Source of the DNA: Planctomycetes bacterium syqfu
GTDB lineage: Bacteria; Planctomycetota; Phycisphaerae; Phycisphaerales; Phycisphaeraceae
Assembly: GCA_020974905.1 (NCBI GenBank)
Contig: CP087563.1
Span: 2,356,001 to 2,420,000 of the forward strand
Reading direction: 5' to 3'
DNA: 64,000 nt
Position numbers and translations under genes: made by a program. The notes under the pieces were generated by a model. It ran no database searches. It saw only the letters and a program-made list of their open reading frames with translations, and had not been told where the DNA came from. Shown here in pieces: positions 9,529-18,044 of this stretch (its first letter is position 1; each line of letters begins with the position of its first letter).

Positions 9529-9963
9529 CCAAAACAAGCAATATTCTTTATCCAAAACTCAGGTAACAAGTCATTTAACCCAGTCCAATTCAGAATCCGC
9601 CTGTTACTTAACAAAGCATGGAATACAGACCCTGCTACCGATATGCTGAATTTGAAATGTGCGTATCGCTAACCAGCATTCCATCAAGACGACTGTGAGA
9701 AGCGCATCGAGTCCGACCACCGGGGAAGGAAAGTGTCGAATACAAATTCGACACACAATGGGCCACTGCCACAAACACCTTAATCTCTATTTAAAAAGTA
9801 TTAACACCCCCTCGCTTCAAACAGACGTCAAGCAGGATGACCACACTCAATACCTCGCACACTGAAACATCCAAAATCAGAATTTGAAACAAACCAGAGC
9901 ACAAGCATGTCAGCGGATGAAAATATGCACACTTTCCCCAGATAACAGCAATCAAACCCCGCC
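9529..9963. other. Intergenic region with one hairpin
   Basis: No convincing gene in this stretch. The only structure seen is a perfect 9-bp stem, GTGTCGAAT / ATTCGACAC, with a 4-nt loop at 9733-9754. It is not followed by a T-run on either strand, so it is not an ordinary intrinsic terminator; an operator or processing site is possible. Confidence 0.4.
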
Positions 9964-9981
9964 TTGACATCAGGAAACGGC

Positions 9982-10012
9982 TATAATTCAAAGTACGTCC
10001 GTTTCATGAAAC
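9982..10012 (+). promoter_or_regulatory. -10 element and palindromic operator for the downstream LacI gene
   Basis: TATAAT at 9982-9987 is a consensus -10 hexamer. TTGACA at 9964-9969 lies only 12 bp upstream, too close for a standard -35. A perfect palindrome GTTTCATGAAAC at 10001-10012 overlaps the expected transcript start and ends 11 bp before the LacI ATG, which suggests autorepression. The half-site GTTTCAT recurs three times before the next gene (11310-11393). Confidence 0.55.
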
Positions 10013-10023
10013 AAGGAGTCGAC

Positions 10024-11076
10024 ATGGCATTGAATCTCGATCACCTGGCAGAGAAGGCCGGCGTCTCCAAAGCCACCGTATCACGTGTACTCAACGGCTC
10101 GGATAAAGTCACCGCCAAAGCACGGGCCAATGTCATGAAGGTCGTTAAAGAAACCGGTTACCAGCTACCTCCGCGCCGACGCAAACGATCCAAGCCTGCT
10201 TCTCAGCCGCGTCTGCGCACTGGAAGCATCCTGCTTCTTAACATCGGCCAACAACCCATTGTCGACCTGCGATCCACCGGCTATCCCGACCTGCTACAAG
10301 GCGTCGAGCAGGAAACTCAGGCCCACGGGCTCAAACTCGTGCTGGCATCGCTGTATCCTGATGGGCCCTTGCCTGCAGGACTTAAAAGTGATTCGGTCGA
10401 CGGCGTGCTGCTTTACGGTCGAACCGATCAAATTTCTCGAGCAGCGAATAATCGACTCAAGCAATTGCCCGTTGTCGCTCTGATGCGCGGCTTTGACTGC
10501 CTTAACGGACCGGCCGACCGTGTCCTGTTTGACAATTCCAAGGTCGGGCCGCTTGCGGTGGATTATCTGGTCCGACGCGGCCATCGGCATCTTGGATTTT
10601 TCAATGTCGACCCCAAGCATCCGGCTTTTACCACGCGCCTTGCGGATTTCAAAACCCAGGCGGCAAAGCATGATGTCACTGTCACCCCTTTTATCAGCCC
10701 CGATACCCCATCTGGCCTGCGAGCCGAAACCCAGGCGTTCAGGCAACTGATCCAAAACTGGCGGGATCATCATCCTCATGTCACCGGATTCTACGTTGCC
10801 TGTGATTACCAGTTGCCCCAACTCTGCACCGCGATGGACGGAATCGGCATCGAGCCATCGGCCACCTGCGACCTGATCGGCTGCGACAATATGGCATTAT
10901 TTCTGGATCAGATCACACCCCGCCCAGCCTCCATTGACATTAACCTGGAACTGGTGGGCCGTCGTGGCGTGCAGCAACTGCTCTGGCGTCTGGCCAATCC
11001 CGGCATCAAAAATCCGATTAAAGTGCTCATAGAACCCGTGCTGGTTGAGGGCCTGATCCCGATGCCACGCGCGTAG
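10024..11076 (+). CDS. LacI-family transcriptional regulator
   Basis: 350 residues. The ATG at 10024 is preferred over earlier in-frame codons because AAGGAG lies five bases upstream and the HTH then begins at residue 5 (LDHLAEKAGVSKATVSRVL). Where canonical members have a hinge helix, this one has a basic, proline-rich linker (PPRRRKRSKPASQPRLR). A sugar-binding sensor domain follows. The gene heads toward a pseudopilin 416 bp downstream, whose upstream region carries three copies of a half-site also present in the palindrome over this gene's promoter. It therefore probably controls both. Confidence 0.9.
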   Translation: MALNLDHLAEKAGVSKATVSRVLNGSDKVTAKARANVMKVVKETGYQLPPRRRKRSKPASQPRLRTGSILLLNIGQQPIVDLRSTGYPDLLQGVEQETQAHGLKLVLASLYPDGPLPAGLKSDSVDGVLLYGRTDQISRAANNRLKQLPVVALMRGFDCLNGPADRVLFDNSKVGPLAVDYLVRRGHRHLGFFNVDPKHPAFTTRLADFKTQAAKHDVTVTPFISPDTPSGLRAETQAFRQLIQNWRDHHPHVTGFYVACDYQLPQLCTAMDGIGIEPSATCDLIGCDNMALFLDQITPRPASIDINLELVGRRGVQQLLWRLANPGIKNPIKVLIEPVLVEGLIPMPRA

Positions 11077-11309
11077 TTTCTGCAGCAGTGGATGCGATGC
11101 GTCATGTCAATGCGGTGCAGTTCAGCACATGCATCAAGGCGCCTGCACCAGCTTCACACCCGATGCTCAAATCAATGCAACGCACGTGTTTTTAGCGGAA
11201 TTCGCATCACATGTGTTTCAGGCACCTGTTGCCAATCCGATGATTGTTCAAACCCGAATGCATACCCTCCACGCGAGCCAGACGCTGTAATATCAAACTT
11301 TTTATTTTT

Positions 11310-11393
11310 TTGTTTCATGTAATTAAAATTCTCTATTTACTTTTATTTTAAGAATTTAAAACTTGTTTCATAAACATAATTCACTTGTTTCAT
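11310..11393 (+). promoter_or_regulatory. Three TTGTTTCAT direct repeats upstream of a pseudopilin
   Basis: TTGTTTCAT occurs at 11310-11318, 11363-11371 and 11385-11393, spaced 53 and 22 bp, close to five and two helical turns. Each resembles half of the palindrome GTTTCATGAAAC at 10001-10012 that overlaps the upstream LacI promoter. The surrounding 100 bp is very AT-rich. They are likely binding sites for that regulator. The rest of 11077-11309 has no recognisable gene. Confidence 0.45.
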
Positions 11394-11492
11394 GCTGTAA
11401 CAGCTTGATTGATGCCAAACCCGGAATACAATTCACTCAATACCGTCCTCGGAAATTCCGATTTTGTTCACATACGGATTCTGGAGCCTGCT

Positions 11493-12341
11493 ATGTCGTA
11501 TCACAAACCAAGCATTCTTTCCCGCCAAACACGCACAGCGTTCACTCTCATTGAGTTGCTGGTGGTTATCAGCATCGTCGCATTGCTCATTGCCATTCTC
11601 TTGCCGGCACTCAAGTCGGCACGTGGCGCCGCCAACAACATGGCCTGCCTGGTTCGGGAGCGACAGATGGGCGTGGGCATCATGACCTATGCTCAGGATC
11701 ACAAAGATTTGATCCCCGCCGGTTACATCAACAGCAATGTCACTTGGGTCGATCTGCTTGCCCCATACTACGGTGTCAATGAAGGTAATTACGACAGCTT
11801 CAGCTCCACCCGTCGAAACCGGATGTCCCGCTTGATGATGGATGCTGATATTCAGGTCAAGAACGGCTCAAATTTTTACTACTCGGCCCATCCGCGTCTG
11901 TTGCCTGATATCCGCAACACTGACTATTCAGATCCTGCACGCCCCAAACTCACCCAACAGCGCATCGCCTCGGTGAAGAATCCGTCTAAACTCATCGCCA
12001 TCATGGATGGTACGCAGATTAGCGGAGGCAGCGCCAACTGGGTGGCCAACAATCTCGACCGTGGCGCGATCAACGGCTCGGTTATGGCCGATGGCTCCTA
12101 TTACAGCAGCTATCTGATTCGCGACTTCTGCCCAACAATCGACAACACATCCATCGACGCACACATCAACGCTGACGCCGGATCATGGGGCGATGGCTAT
12201 CAAACCATGAATATCCGCTTCCGCCATCTGAACAACACCAACAGTAATGTCATCATGCTTGACGGCCATGCCCAATCGATGCGATACCGCTCACAGTACG
12301 ACACGGACGTGTTGCGGATCAATGTCAACATCGACTATTGA
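11493..12341 (+). CDS. Type-IV-pilin-like pseudopilin
   Basis: 282 residues from the ATG at 11493, supported by GGAG six bases upstream (11483-11486); an earlier in-frame start at 11409 has no such site. The leader MSYHKPSILSRQTRTA precedes [24 protein letters not shown], with Glu5 conserved and Ala at -1. The exported domain ends with RHLNNTNSNVIMLDGHAQS, an H-X11-DG form of the family signature. It follows a LacI gene and faces the heparinase-type gene convergently (61 bp between stops). Confidence 0.88.
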   Translation: MSYHKPSILSRQTRTAFTLIELLVVISIVALLIAILLPALKSARGAANNMACLVRERQMGVGIMTYAQDHKDLIPAGYINSNVTWVDLLAPYYGVNEGNYDSFSSTRRNRMSRLMMDADIQVKNGSNFYYSAHPRLLPDIRNTDYSDPARPKLTQQRIASVKNPSKLIAIMDGTQISGGSANWVANNLDRGAINGSVMADGSYYSSYLIRDFCPTIDNTSIDAHINADAGSWGDGYQTMNIRFRHLNNTNSNVIMLDGHAQSMRYRSQYDTDVLRINVNIDY

Positions 12342-12402
12342 ATTGATCTGCCTGACCTGGCAACCTGCACATCATCTCCTGCCATATCACCCAACGTAAT
12401 AC

Positions 12403-14313
12403 TTACGCTGGACGAATGGTCAGTTGCCATTGACCGTTTTGCACTGCATTCGTGGTGAGTTTAATGCGATGAACAACATCGCCCCATATGCCGGACATGA
12501 TCGGATCGGTGATGGGCTTATCTTCCACTTCGATGGCATCAAATGCCACGCCTTCACAGGTGATGATCGCAGCAGCACTTTGACGGTGATGCGGCAGAGG
12601 AACTGAAGTCAAATACAGTTGCTGCCCATCAACGCGAACATCACTTGCGGTGATCAATGACAGCATGACTGGCCCTTGATCACGGGCCAAGTCATAGGCA
12701 TCGCTGAGTTGTACCACATCCTGATTGCGATCCAGCACGATGGTCCGGCGACAATATCGCAAATGTGCTTGCGGGTCGTAGGCACCAGCAATATCCAGAT
12801 GAAATGTTGTCACACCGTTTTGCGTTTGCCAGTGGCAATCGCCAGCTGCGTAAGACTTGCCGGGCAACTGCACCGCCTGACCGAAAGTCGGCAGGTTATG
12901 CCATTGTGACTGCATGGTGAAAATATCGTAACGCTGATCACTGAATGTTTTGCCTGTGTAGGTTTCCACGCCCAGGTCAATGAGCAGCGGCCGGCCATCA
13001 CGGTAGACGACGAACTGGCCGATGTCGTTGTGATTATGGCTTTCGTCGTTATGGCCACCTTTGGCTGAGACATGCCAGCCCTTGCCTGAGACGGGACTCT
13101 GGCGTGCGGTCATCACCTGCAAATCCGGCAACCAGTGATCCGTCTGCGTCTGGCCCTTACTCGAATGCGCAGCTTCAAACATGCGGTCATAACAGAACGG
13201 CCGTTGGATTTGGCGGTAAAAATTTTGCAACGGTTGCCAGCCAATGGGCCGTTGGATCTGAGCCAGTTCCCTGCCGAATGCCGCCAAAGATGCGTCCCCC
13301 AGATCCTCAGCCCATTTGTGGATCCAATATCCGGGCAGGTGATCGCACCAGGCACGCCCATCGGCAAAGCAGACAAATTCCTGTCCTGCGATGTGCATGA
13401 CCTGCGGGTAACGCGCTAGATTGACGATCAGCGGATGCTCTGCAAAACGCAGTGTGTCATCATCGGTCATCCCCGCCAACTGGTCCAGGCATTCATACAA
13501 TGCGCCGGCAGCCTGCTCCCAATACATCACGCCTTCATCACAGCCACCATCGTCGTATTGCTGATCAATAAAGACATTGAGCGCATGGCAGACAGTGCTG
13601 ATGGCATGCTCAAACTGCTGACGCCTGTCTTCGAGAATCCATGCACTACTCAGATACGTGGCACAAATCCACGGCGTCCAGTTGTTCAGACGCACCTTCG
13701 GATCAAGAGCCTGCCAGGGACAGGGATGGTTGATAATGGCATCGAGTACAAAATACCGAACCTTGCGATGGACCTGTCGGCAAACTTCCGGACTCACCGC
13801 ATTCAATTGTCCCTTGAGCAGCCAGACCGTCCATGCCAATTGCTGCCCTGTGTACGAGGCAAACAAATCCACAATCGGATCAGATACGTCAGGCAATAAC
13901 CTGCGATCACCTGCTCCCATGTGCGGCGGCAGACACCAATACGTCTCTTCACAGATGGCCCAAATTCCGTCGATGATCTTGTCGAGGTATTTGCCCTGCC
14001 AGGTCAGACACTCGGCCATGACGAAATATTGCAAGGCCATACGCCGCTCAAAATACGGACCTTCGGTCGCCATCCGGTCGGCGTGACGGCCATAAGCCAT
14101 GGTGTGGCTTGCGCGAACAGCAGGCCAGTCATAATCCATGTGCGCATCGGCCCAGTCAATGTAGACATTGCCATAGCTCGATGCTAACTTCTCCCATCTC
14201 TCGCGTGCCCGGCTTGGATGCGGGACTGGTTCAAATGCATCGCGTTCCACCAGGTGATCCAGAATCCAACGTGCGTCGATATACGGTCGTGCTGACGAAG
14301 ATATTTCGGTCAT
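12403..14313 (-). CDS. Heparinase II/III-family protein (polysaccharide lyase-like)
   Basis: 636 residues from the ATG at 14313 (a TTG two codons earlier is possible). The N-terminal half is an alpha-helical toroid-like region (YFVMAECLTWQGKYLDKIID, NNWTPWICATYLSSAWI). The C-terminal half carries the heparinase II/III signature HNDESHNHNDIGQFVVYRDG near residue 420, followed by LLIDLGVETYT. Members cleave uronic-acid-containing polysaccharides or oligosaccharides by beta-elimination; the substrate here is unknown. No signal peptide is evident, so it may act on imported oligosaccharides in the cytoplasm. It lies downstream of the GH39-like gene but behind a strong terminator, with no obvious Shine-Dalgarno site. 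Confidence 0.82.
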   Translation of the reverse strand: MTEISSSARPYIDARWILDHLVERDAFEPVPHPSRARERWEKLASSYGNVYIDWADAHMDYDWPAVRASHTMAYGRHADRMATEGPYFERRMALQYFVMAECLTWQGKYLDKIIDGIWAICEETYWCLPPHMGAGDRRLLPDVSDPIVDLFASYTGQQLAWTVWLLKGQLNAVSPEVCRQVHRKVRYFVLDAIINHPCPWQALDPKVRLNNWTPWICATYLSSAWILEDRRQQFEHAISTVCHALNVFIDQQYDDGGCDEGVMYWEQAAGALYECLDQLAGMTDDDTLRFAEHPLIVNLARYPQVMHIAGQEFVCFADGRAWCDHLPGYWIHKWAEDLGDASLAAFGRELAQIQRPIGWQPLQNFYRQIQRPFCYDRMFEAAHSSKGQTQTDHWLPDLQVMTARQSPVSGKGWHVSAKGGHNDESHNHNDIGQFVVYRDGRPLLIDLGVETYTGKTFSDQRYDIFTMQSQWHNLPTFGQAVQLPGKSYAAGDCHWQTQNGVTTFHLDIAGAYDPQAHLRYCRRTIVLDRNQDVVQLSDAYDLARDQGPVMLSLITASDVRVDGQQLYLTSVPLPHHRQSAAAIITCEGVAFDAIEVEDKPITDPIMSGIWGDVVHRIKLTTNAVQNGQWQLTIRPA

Positions 14314-14332
14314 GATCAAAACTCAAAGAATG

Positions 14333-14365
14333 AAAACAAAAAGTTTCCCCACAGGCGGGAAACTT
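14333..14365 (-). terminator. Intrinsic terminator (or attenuator) between glycosidase and heparinase genes
   Basis: The arms AAGTTTCCC (14341-14349) and GGGAAACTT (14357-14365) form a perfect 9-bp stem with a 7-nt loop. On the reverse strand the stem runs into TTTTTGTTTT. It would end transcription of the gene at 16340-14529. It lies only 20 bp upstream of the next start codon at 14313, so read-through or regulated antitermination is possible. Confidence 0.7.
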
Positions 14366-14528
14366 GAAAAAGACCATTGTGCTACAGGATGACGGGACAC
14401 TCGTATTTTATTGCAACTGAATCATTGGGCATGGTCCAATCCAACCAAGTCATGAGACTTGACTTTATTCATATAGCCCGATCATTTTGCCCGGGCTTGA
14501 AACCATGCATATGACCTGCAATGAAACA

Positions 14529-16340
14529 CTATTCAGAAACGGATATATCGTCAACCGTAACAATCCATGACCAGGGCTCTGCTCGGACAGCCACTTGCCC
14601 ATAGTCATATTCAAAATTCGTATCCAGATAATCAATGTATTCCTGCCCATTGATTGTCCCTTTGACCTGTGTCCCACCGGTTTGATCGACAACACTCAGC
14701 CCCAGCGTTTGAAACATGGCCAGATCGTAGACACCGGGCATGGCAGCACTGACGACGACATTTTGATTGATGAGCAGTTCCAGCTTCTGTGACTTGATCG
14801 TGTCGTTGGCACAAAGTCGTAAATAGTACCCGTCAGTACCATCGTAACGAGCAATAAGACCGGCCTTTTTCCAGGCATCGGAGAATTTGATTTTCGCTGT
14901 CACAGCACAGTTGTCCCAAGTCGGATTATTCAATACACAGGTGGCAGCAATGCCGATATGGGGATTCTGCAATGTGTCGTCAACCACCTGCCACGAGCCT
15001 GCCAGCATATCCCAACCATCAGCTAAGCCGTCGTTAAAGTCGTCAAAAAACGAGGACTGGGTAGAGCCGGTCCCTTTGTCCGCATTGACATAGGCACTGT
15101 AAGCAGGCTTGGGCGTCTGCTGGGCTGCGTCAAGCGGGATACCGCCGGTGTAGGCAATGGGATTGGTATTGTTAAGCGCGATCAAGCCGAACGTCGATTC
15201 GGATGAATGACCAAGATGCGGTTCGTCAAAAATTTCATACCAGTAAATACGCTGAAGGTTGGTGACCGACTCATCACGCAGAACGTTGATGGCATCCTCC
15301 AGATGCGTTTTCTGTTCTGTAAAGGACAAGTATCGATTGGGGTGGTCAGGCGTCTGAGATTTGGCACTGCCCCCCATTTCAGTGCACCAGTTGGGCTTAA
15401 GGTGATCACCATGGGTTACCATGTGATTCCAGATTTCACTGCTCATCGTCGAGGTGAGTTTGCCCAGGACGCTTCTTTGCTGGTTGGTTGTTGAGAAGCA
15501 AGCAGGCAGTTCAGGCGGCAACCAACCCGTCGAGCCGGCATTCATCCAGTAGCTGTGCCAACTGAACACATCATAGTATTGCGTCACGTTTGGCACAGCA
15601 TAAAAGGCGACGATCCAGCTGTCAGCACCTTTCCATGAGACGTTATGTGTATCTGAAATCACCGGGGCCAATATCAACAGGTCATTGGCTCCCATGGCAG
15701 CGCGGGTTGTCTGGATTCGCGCGCCAGCAGCCTTGACCAACTGGGCATATCGGGTTGCCGCCTGCGGTGCATAGCGGTCGTAACCGCGAAAAAAGAGGTC
15801 ACATAGATCTGGCTCGTTCCAAATTTCAACCGCCTCAAGCGTGCGCTTGCCCCATGCGTTCTGATATGTGCCGAATTGCTCGACAAACCATTGACAGAAG
15901 TCCGCATAATCTGCTGGATCGTTGGGAGGCCAGCCCATCTGTTCATGCCCCCCGTTGGCCCAAGCCGGTGCGTAGGCCAGTGACGCCAGAACACGAACAC
16001 CACGCTCCGTACACTTCTGGAAGTAATATCTTAGTGCTGCGGTTTTATTCGCATTGTACTGCCCCTTGGCAGGCTCCATGGTCCGCCAATCGACGTTAAT
16101 GCGAACGAATTTGGTATTGGAATCGTCGTATGCTGCAAGCGTCGTGTCTAATTCGGCATTGGAGCGATAAAGCACATGATCATTGACCCCCACTGCATAA
16201 CCAGCTGGCTGGGCGATTGCAGGTGTCGACACCATCAAAACGACAGTCATCGCTACCAAAGAAAACAAACACTGTGCAGGCAAAGCGGCAAACCCGAAAA
16301 GACAGGCATTGCGGCGCGGGGAAAATGGCGCTGTAGACAT
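14529..16340 (-). CDS. Secreted GH39-like glycosidase with C-terminal beta-sandwich domain
   Basis: 603 residues. The basic N-terminus and hydrophobic stretch ending STPAIAQPA are a Sec signal peptide of about 43 residues. A (beta/alpha)8-type catalytic domain follows, with acid/base E176 in VEIWNEPDLC and probable nucleophile E321 in NWCTEMGGSA; the 145-residue spacing fits clan GH-A. From about residue 435 (FFDDFNDGLADGWDMLAGSW) a concanavalin-A-like/laminin-G-type sandwich follows, as in CBM66 or 3-keto-disaccharide-hydrolase-like domains. The substrate is unknown; beta-xylosidase or endoglycanase activity is possible. A terminator closes the transcript at 14341-14365. Confidence 0.85.
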   Translation of the reverse strand: MSTAPFSPRRNACLFGFAALPAQCLFSLVAMTVVLMVSTPAIAQPAGYAVGVNDHVLYRSNAELDTTLAAYDDSNTKFVRINVDWRTMEPAKGQYNANKTAALRYYFQKCTERGVRVLASLAYAPAWANGGHEQMGWPPNDPADYADFCQWFVEQFGTYQNAWGKRTLEAVEIWNEPDLCDLFFRGYDRYAPQAATRYAQLVKAAGARIQTTRAAMGANDLLILAPVISDTHNVSWKGADSWIVAFYAVPNVTQYYDVFSWHSYWMNAGSTGWLPPELPACFSTTNQQRSVLGKLTSTMSSEIWNHMVTHGDHLKPNWCTEMGGSAKSQTPDHPNRYLSFTEQKTHLEDAINVLRDESVTNLQRIYWYEIFDEPHLGHSSESTFGLIALNNTNPIAYTGGIPLDAAQQTPKPAYSAYVNADKGTGSTQSSFFDDFNDGLADGWDMLAGSWQVVDDTLQNPHIGIAATCVLNNPTWDNCAVTAKIKFSDAWKKAGLIARYDGTDGYYLRLCANDTIKSQKLELLINQNVVVSAAMPGVYDLAMFQTLGLSVVDQTGGTQVKGTINGQEYIDYLDTNFEYDYGQVAVRAEPWSWIVTVDDISVSE

Positions 16341-16421
16341 AAATAAAATCTCCTCTGCGATAACTCAAACAACCGTATCATGGTGCTGCCATTCAGGAAA
16401 GATGTAAAAGCGTAGGCCATA

Positions 16422-16444
16422 CAATGTAACAAATCAATGTAACA
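16422..16444. promoter_or_regulatory. Tandem CAATGTAACA repeat upstream of the GH39-like gene
   Basis: CAATGTAACA occurs at 16422-16431 and again at 16435-16444, a perfect 10-bp direct repeat with a 13-bp period, about 85 bp upstream of the start at 16340. It could be an activator site. The flanking 16341-16606 is otherwise AT-rich with no gene. Confidence 0.35.
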
Positions 16445-16607
16445 TTTTTTAATTTCACAGCAAATAACGACTATCTGTCTATTATTTAACATCTTAAAAT
16501 CGTGAAACAATCTTAATAAATTTTTTTCTAACTACTGTCCAACATTAGTCAAATAGCACCAATTGGTTAGATAAACCGTTGTTTGAGACATGCTCGTTTG
16601 GATTTGA

Positions 16608-16632
16608 AAAAAAACTGTAAAACAGTTTTTTT
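16608..16632. terminator. A/T-flanked hairpin, possible bidirectional terminator
   Basis: An 11-bp perfect stem, A7 plus CTGT (16608-16618) paired with ACAG plus T7 (16622-16632), with an AAA loop. It gives a T-run on both strands. It sits at the 3' end of the decayed IS4-type transposase and may have been that element's own terminator. Confidence 0.5.
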
Positions 16633-16921
16633 CTAGAATACGCAGACGCTAAGGACTTGCAGAATTGTGTAGAGTTCTTGTTACAGATTCAGTTCTTTCT
16701 TGAGTTTGGCAACCAGCAGATAAGTCGTGATGGCGATCCAGATTTACGTTTGTACCGCATTAAGCGATGTACCGTAGAAGGCTTTGACGCGCAGGTGCAG
16801 TTTGATCCATTTGGAGAACAGTTCGATCTGCAAGCGTGCTTTGTAGAGTTGAGCGATGGTCAGTACAGGCAGGTCGAACTGATTGGTTAGAATAACGAAA
16901 CGTTTATCCGTGACCGAACGA
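16633..16921 (-). pseudogene. C-terminal fragment of an IS4-family transposase
   Basis: The reverse strand reads FVILTNQFDLPVLTIAQLYK, then IELFSKWIKLHLRVKAFYGT, the last catalytic region of IS4-type DDE transposases (Y-x2-R-x2-IE-x-FFKWIK-like). It continues past an in-frame TAA into IWIAITTYLLVAKLKKELNL and, after further stops, LYTILQVLSVCVF. The N-terminal two-thirds is absent. Confidence 0.8.
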
Positions 16922-16984
16922 TATAACGGATGCGACGGAGCGGTTGAGGATAGTGACGGGCAGGATAGCAGCCCGTAAAGCTTT

Positions 16985-17173
16985 CGTCCTTGGGCAACCG
17001 TCTGGGACTTGTTTGAACGATTCAACGCTGAGGGCACGTTGGTTGCGATTCTTGATCGTCTGCGCAAGGAATGCCGCGGCATCTTCACCCGCTACGAAAA
17101 AACAGCCGAGAACTTCGGCAGCATGATCAAAATGGCATTCATCCAACGCTATCTCAAATTCACTGATGAATGA
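16985..17173 (+). pseudogene. C-terminal fragment of an IS5-like transposase
   Basis: The forward frame ending at the TGA at 17171 reads LVAILDRLRKECRGIFTRYE followed by KTAENFGSMIKMAFIQRYLK, the familiar C-terminus of IS5-family transposases (RYEKTAxNF). Nothing upstream in frame belongs to it; the adjacent sequence is the oppositely oriented IS4 fragment, so the two remnants were brought together by rearrangement. Confidence 0.7.
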
Positions 17174-17248
17174 CTTGTACGACAAGGCCTAGCTCAATAG
17201 CGATTGGGACAGACCACGTGCCAACCGATACGGCTGGTTCCAGCCCCA

Positions 17249-17430
17249 TCAAACAGATTCCGCAGCATCGGTAAATTCGTCATGCCAATCAGATTGACCG
17301 ACAGCACAGTACACCACGTTGACGGTGTTGTTGTGATTGAAGTTACCCTTCATATCCCATTCCAAACCAATGGCATGCAGAGTCGAATGTTGAGCGCGAA
17401 TTTCACTTGGTTTCACAGGACTGAGCGCCG
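17249..17430 (-). pseudogene. Remnant of a secreted-type beta-sandwich (fibronectin-like) domain
   Basis: The reverse strand reads PSEIRAQHSTLHAIGLEWDM, KGNFNHNNTVNVVYCAVGQ, SDWHDEF. This resembles the N-terminal sandwich found on many planctomycete glycosidases and beta-helix proteins (T-x-H-x-IG-x-x-W-x2-x-GD-x-N-x-NA-x-V-x-V-x-Y). The frame ends at a TGA at 17249, with no catalytic domain after it and no signal peptide before it. Probably the stub of a carbohydrate-active gene lost to IS activity; the assignment is tentative. Confidence 0.4.
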
Positions 17431-17623
17431 GATCAAACGCAGCAGTTTTGAACGCCAATGTGTCAAGCATTGTTCTCACCAGGTCAATGCCTATGTATCG
17501 GCAGAAGTAATTGGCCTTTGTGATGTTTGCAGGTGGGTTCCGACAAGCGTGTGATGAATGTCCATTGAGCCAGGTGAAGCACAAAATAGATATCCGCAGT
17601 TGAATATCTATGAATCTGAAAAA

Positions 17624-17971
17624 ATGGATCAGGTGACACGACTGCTGAAAATAACGGGTTTGTGTCTTTTACAATTAGCCGAACAACATTCCGTGCAATC
17701 GATCAGCAGTGATCCACTTCAAAGCATGCCTTTGCAATCACAGCCAGTAGACCGCCGCGTCATTGTCATTCGCCAGTCCATTTTCAACCACGCCCATGAA
17801 TCGACTTTACGTATTGAGCAGTTGGCCCGGACGTTGAGCATTTCCGAATCGCGCATCGGACACCTGGTCAAAGAATTGTTCAGCCAGACATTCCAAGGCC
17901 TTGTCACCCTGGAACGCATCAAACGTACCAAGTCCTGACTGATCACAACTGATTGGTCGATGGATCTGGTC
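17624..17971 (+). pseudogene. Broken AraC-family regulator
   Basis: From 17624 the frame reads MDQVTRLLKITGLCLLQLAE and, after a linker, LRIEQLARTLSISESRIGHL with VKELFSQTFQGLVTLERIKR, the first helix-turn-helix of an AraC DNA-binding domain. A TGA at 17936 interrupts it; beyond it LITTDWSMDLVNT resumes the family pattern in the same frame and then degenerates. The sensor domain is largely missing and the second HTH is lost. It may have controlled the genes whose remnants surround it. 17972-18044 has nothing else recognisable. Confidence 0.7.
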
Positions 17972-18044
17972 AATACTGCGCAACATACCGCAACACCGGA
18001 ATCGATATCAAGCATTGACAAAGGGACGACGCAAAACCAATTCA

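Noticed and set aside
9659-9865. Small forward open frame (68 codons) downstream of IS630
   Set aside because: No ribosome-binding site, no family resemblance, and it spans the hairpin at 9733; most likely chance.
9964-9987. TTGACA/TATAAT pair as a consensus promoter
   Set aside because: The spacer is only 12 bp; kept the -10 alone and did not call a full sigma70 promoter.
16904-17185. 93-codon reverse frame over the IS5 tail
   Set aside because: It is the antisense shadow of the forward transposase sequence ending RYEKTAENF...; the forward frame is the real remnant.
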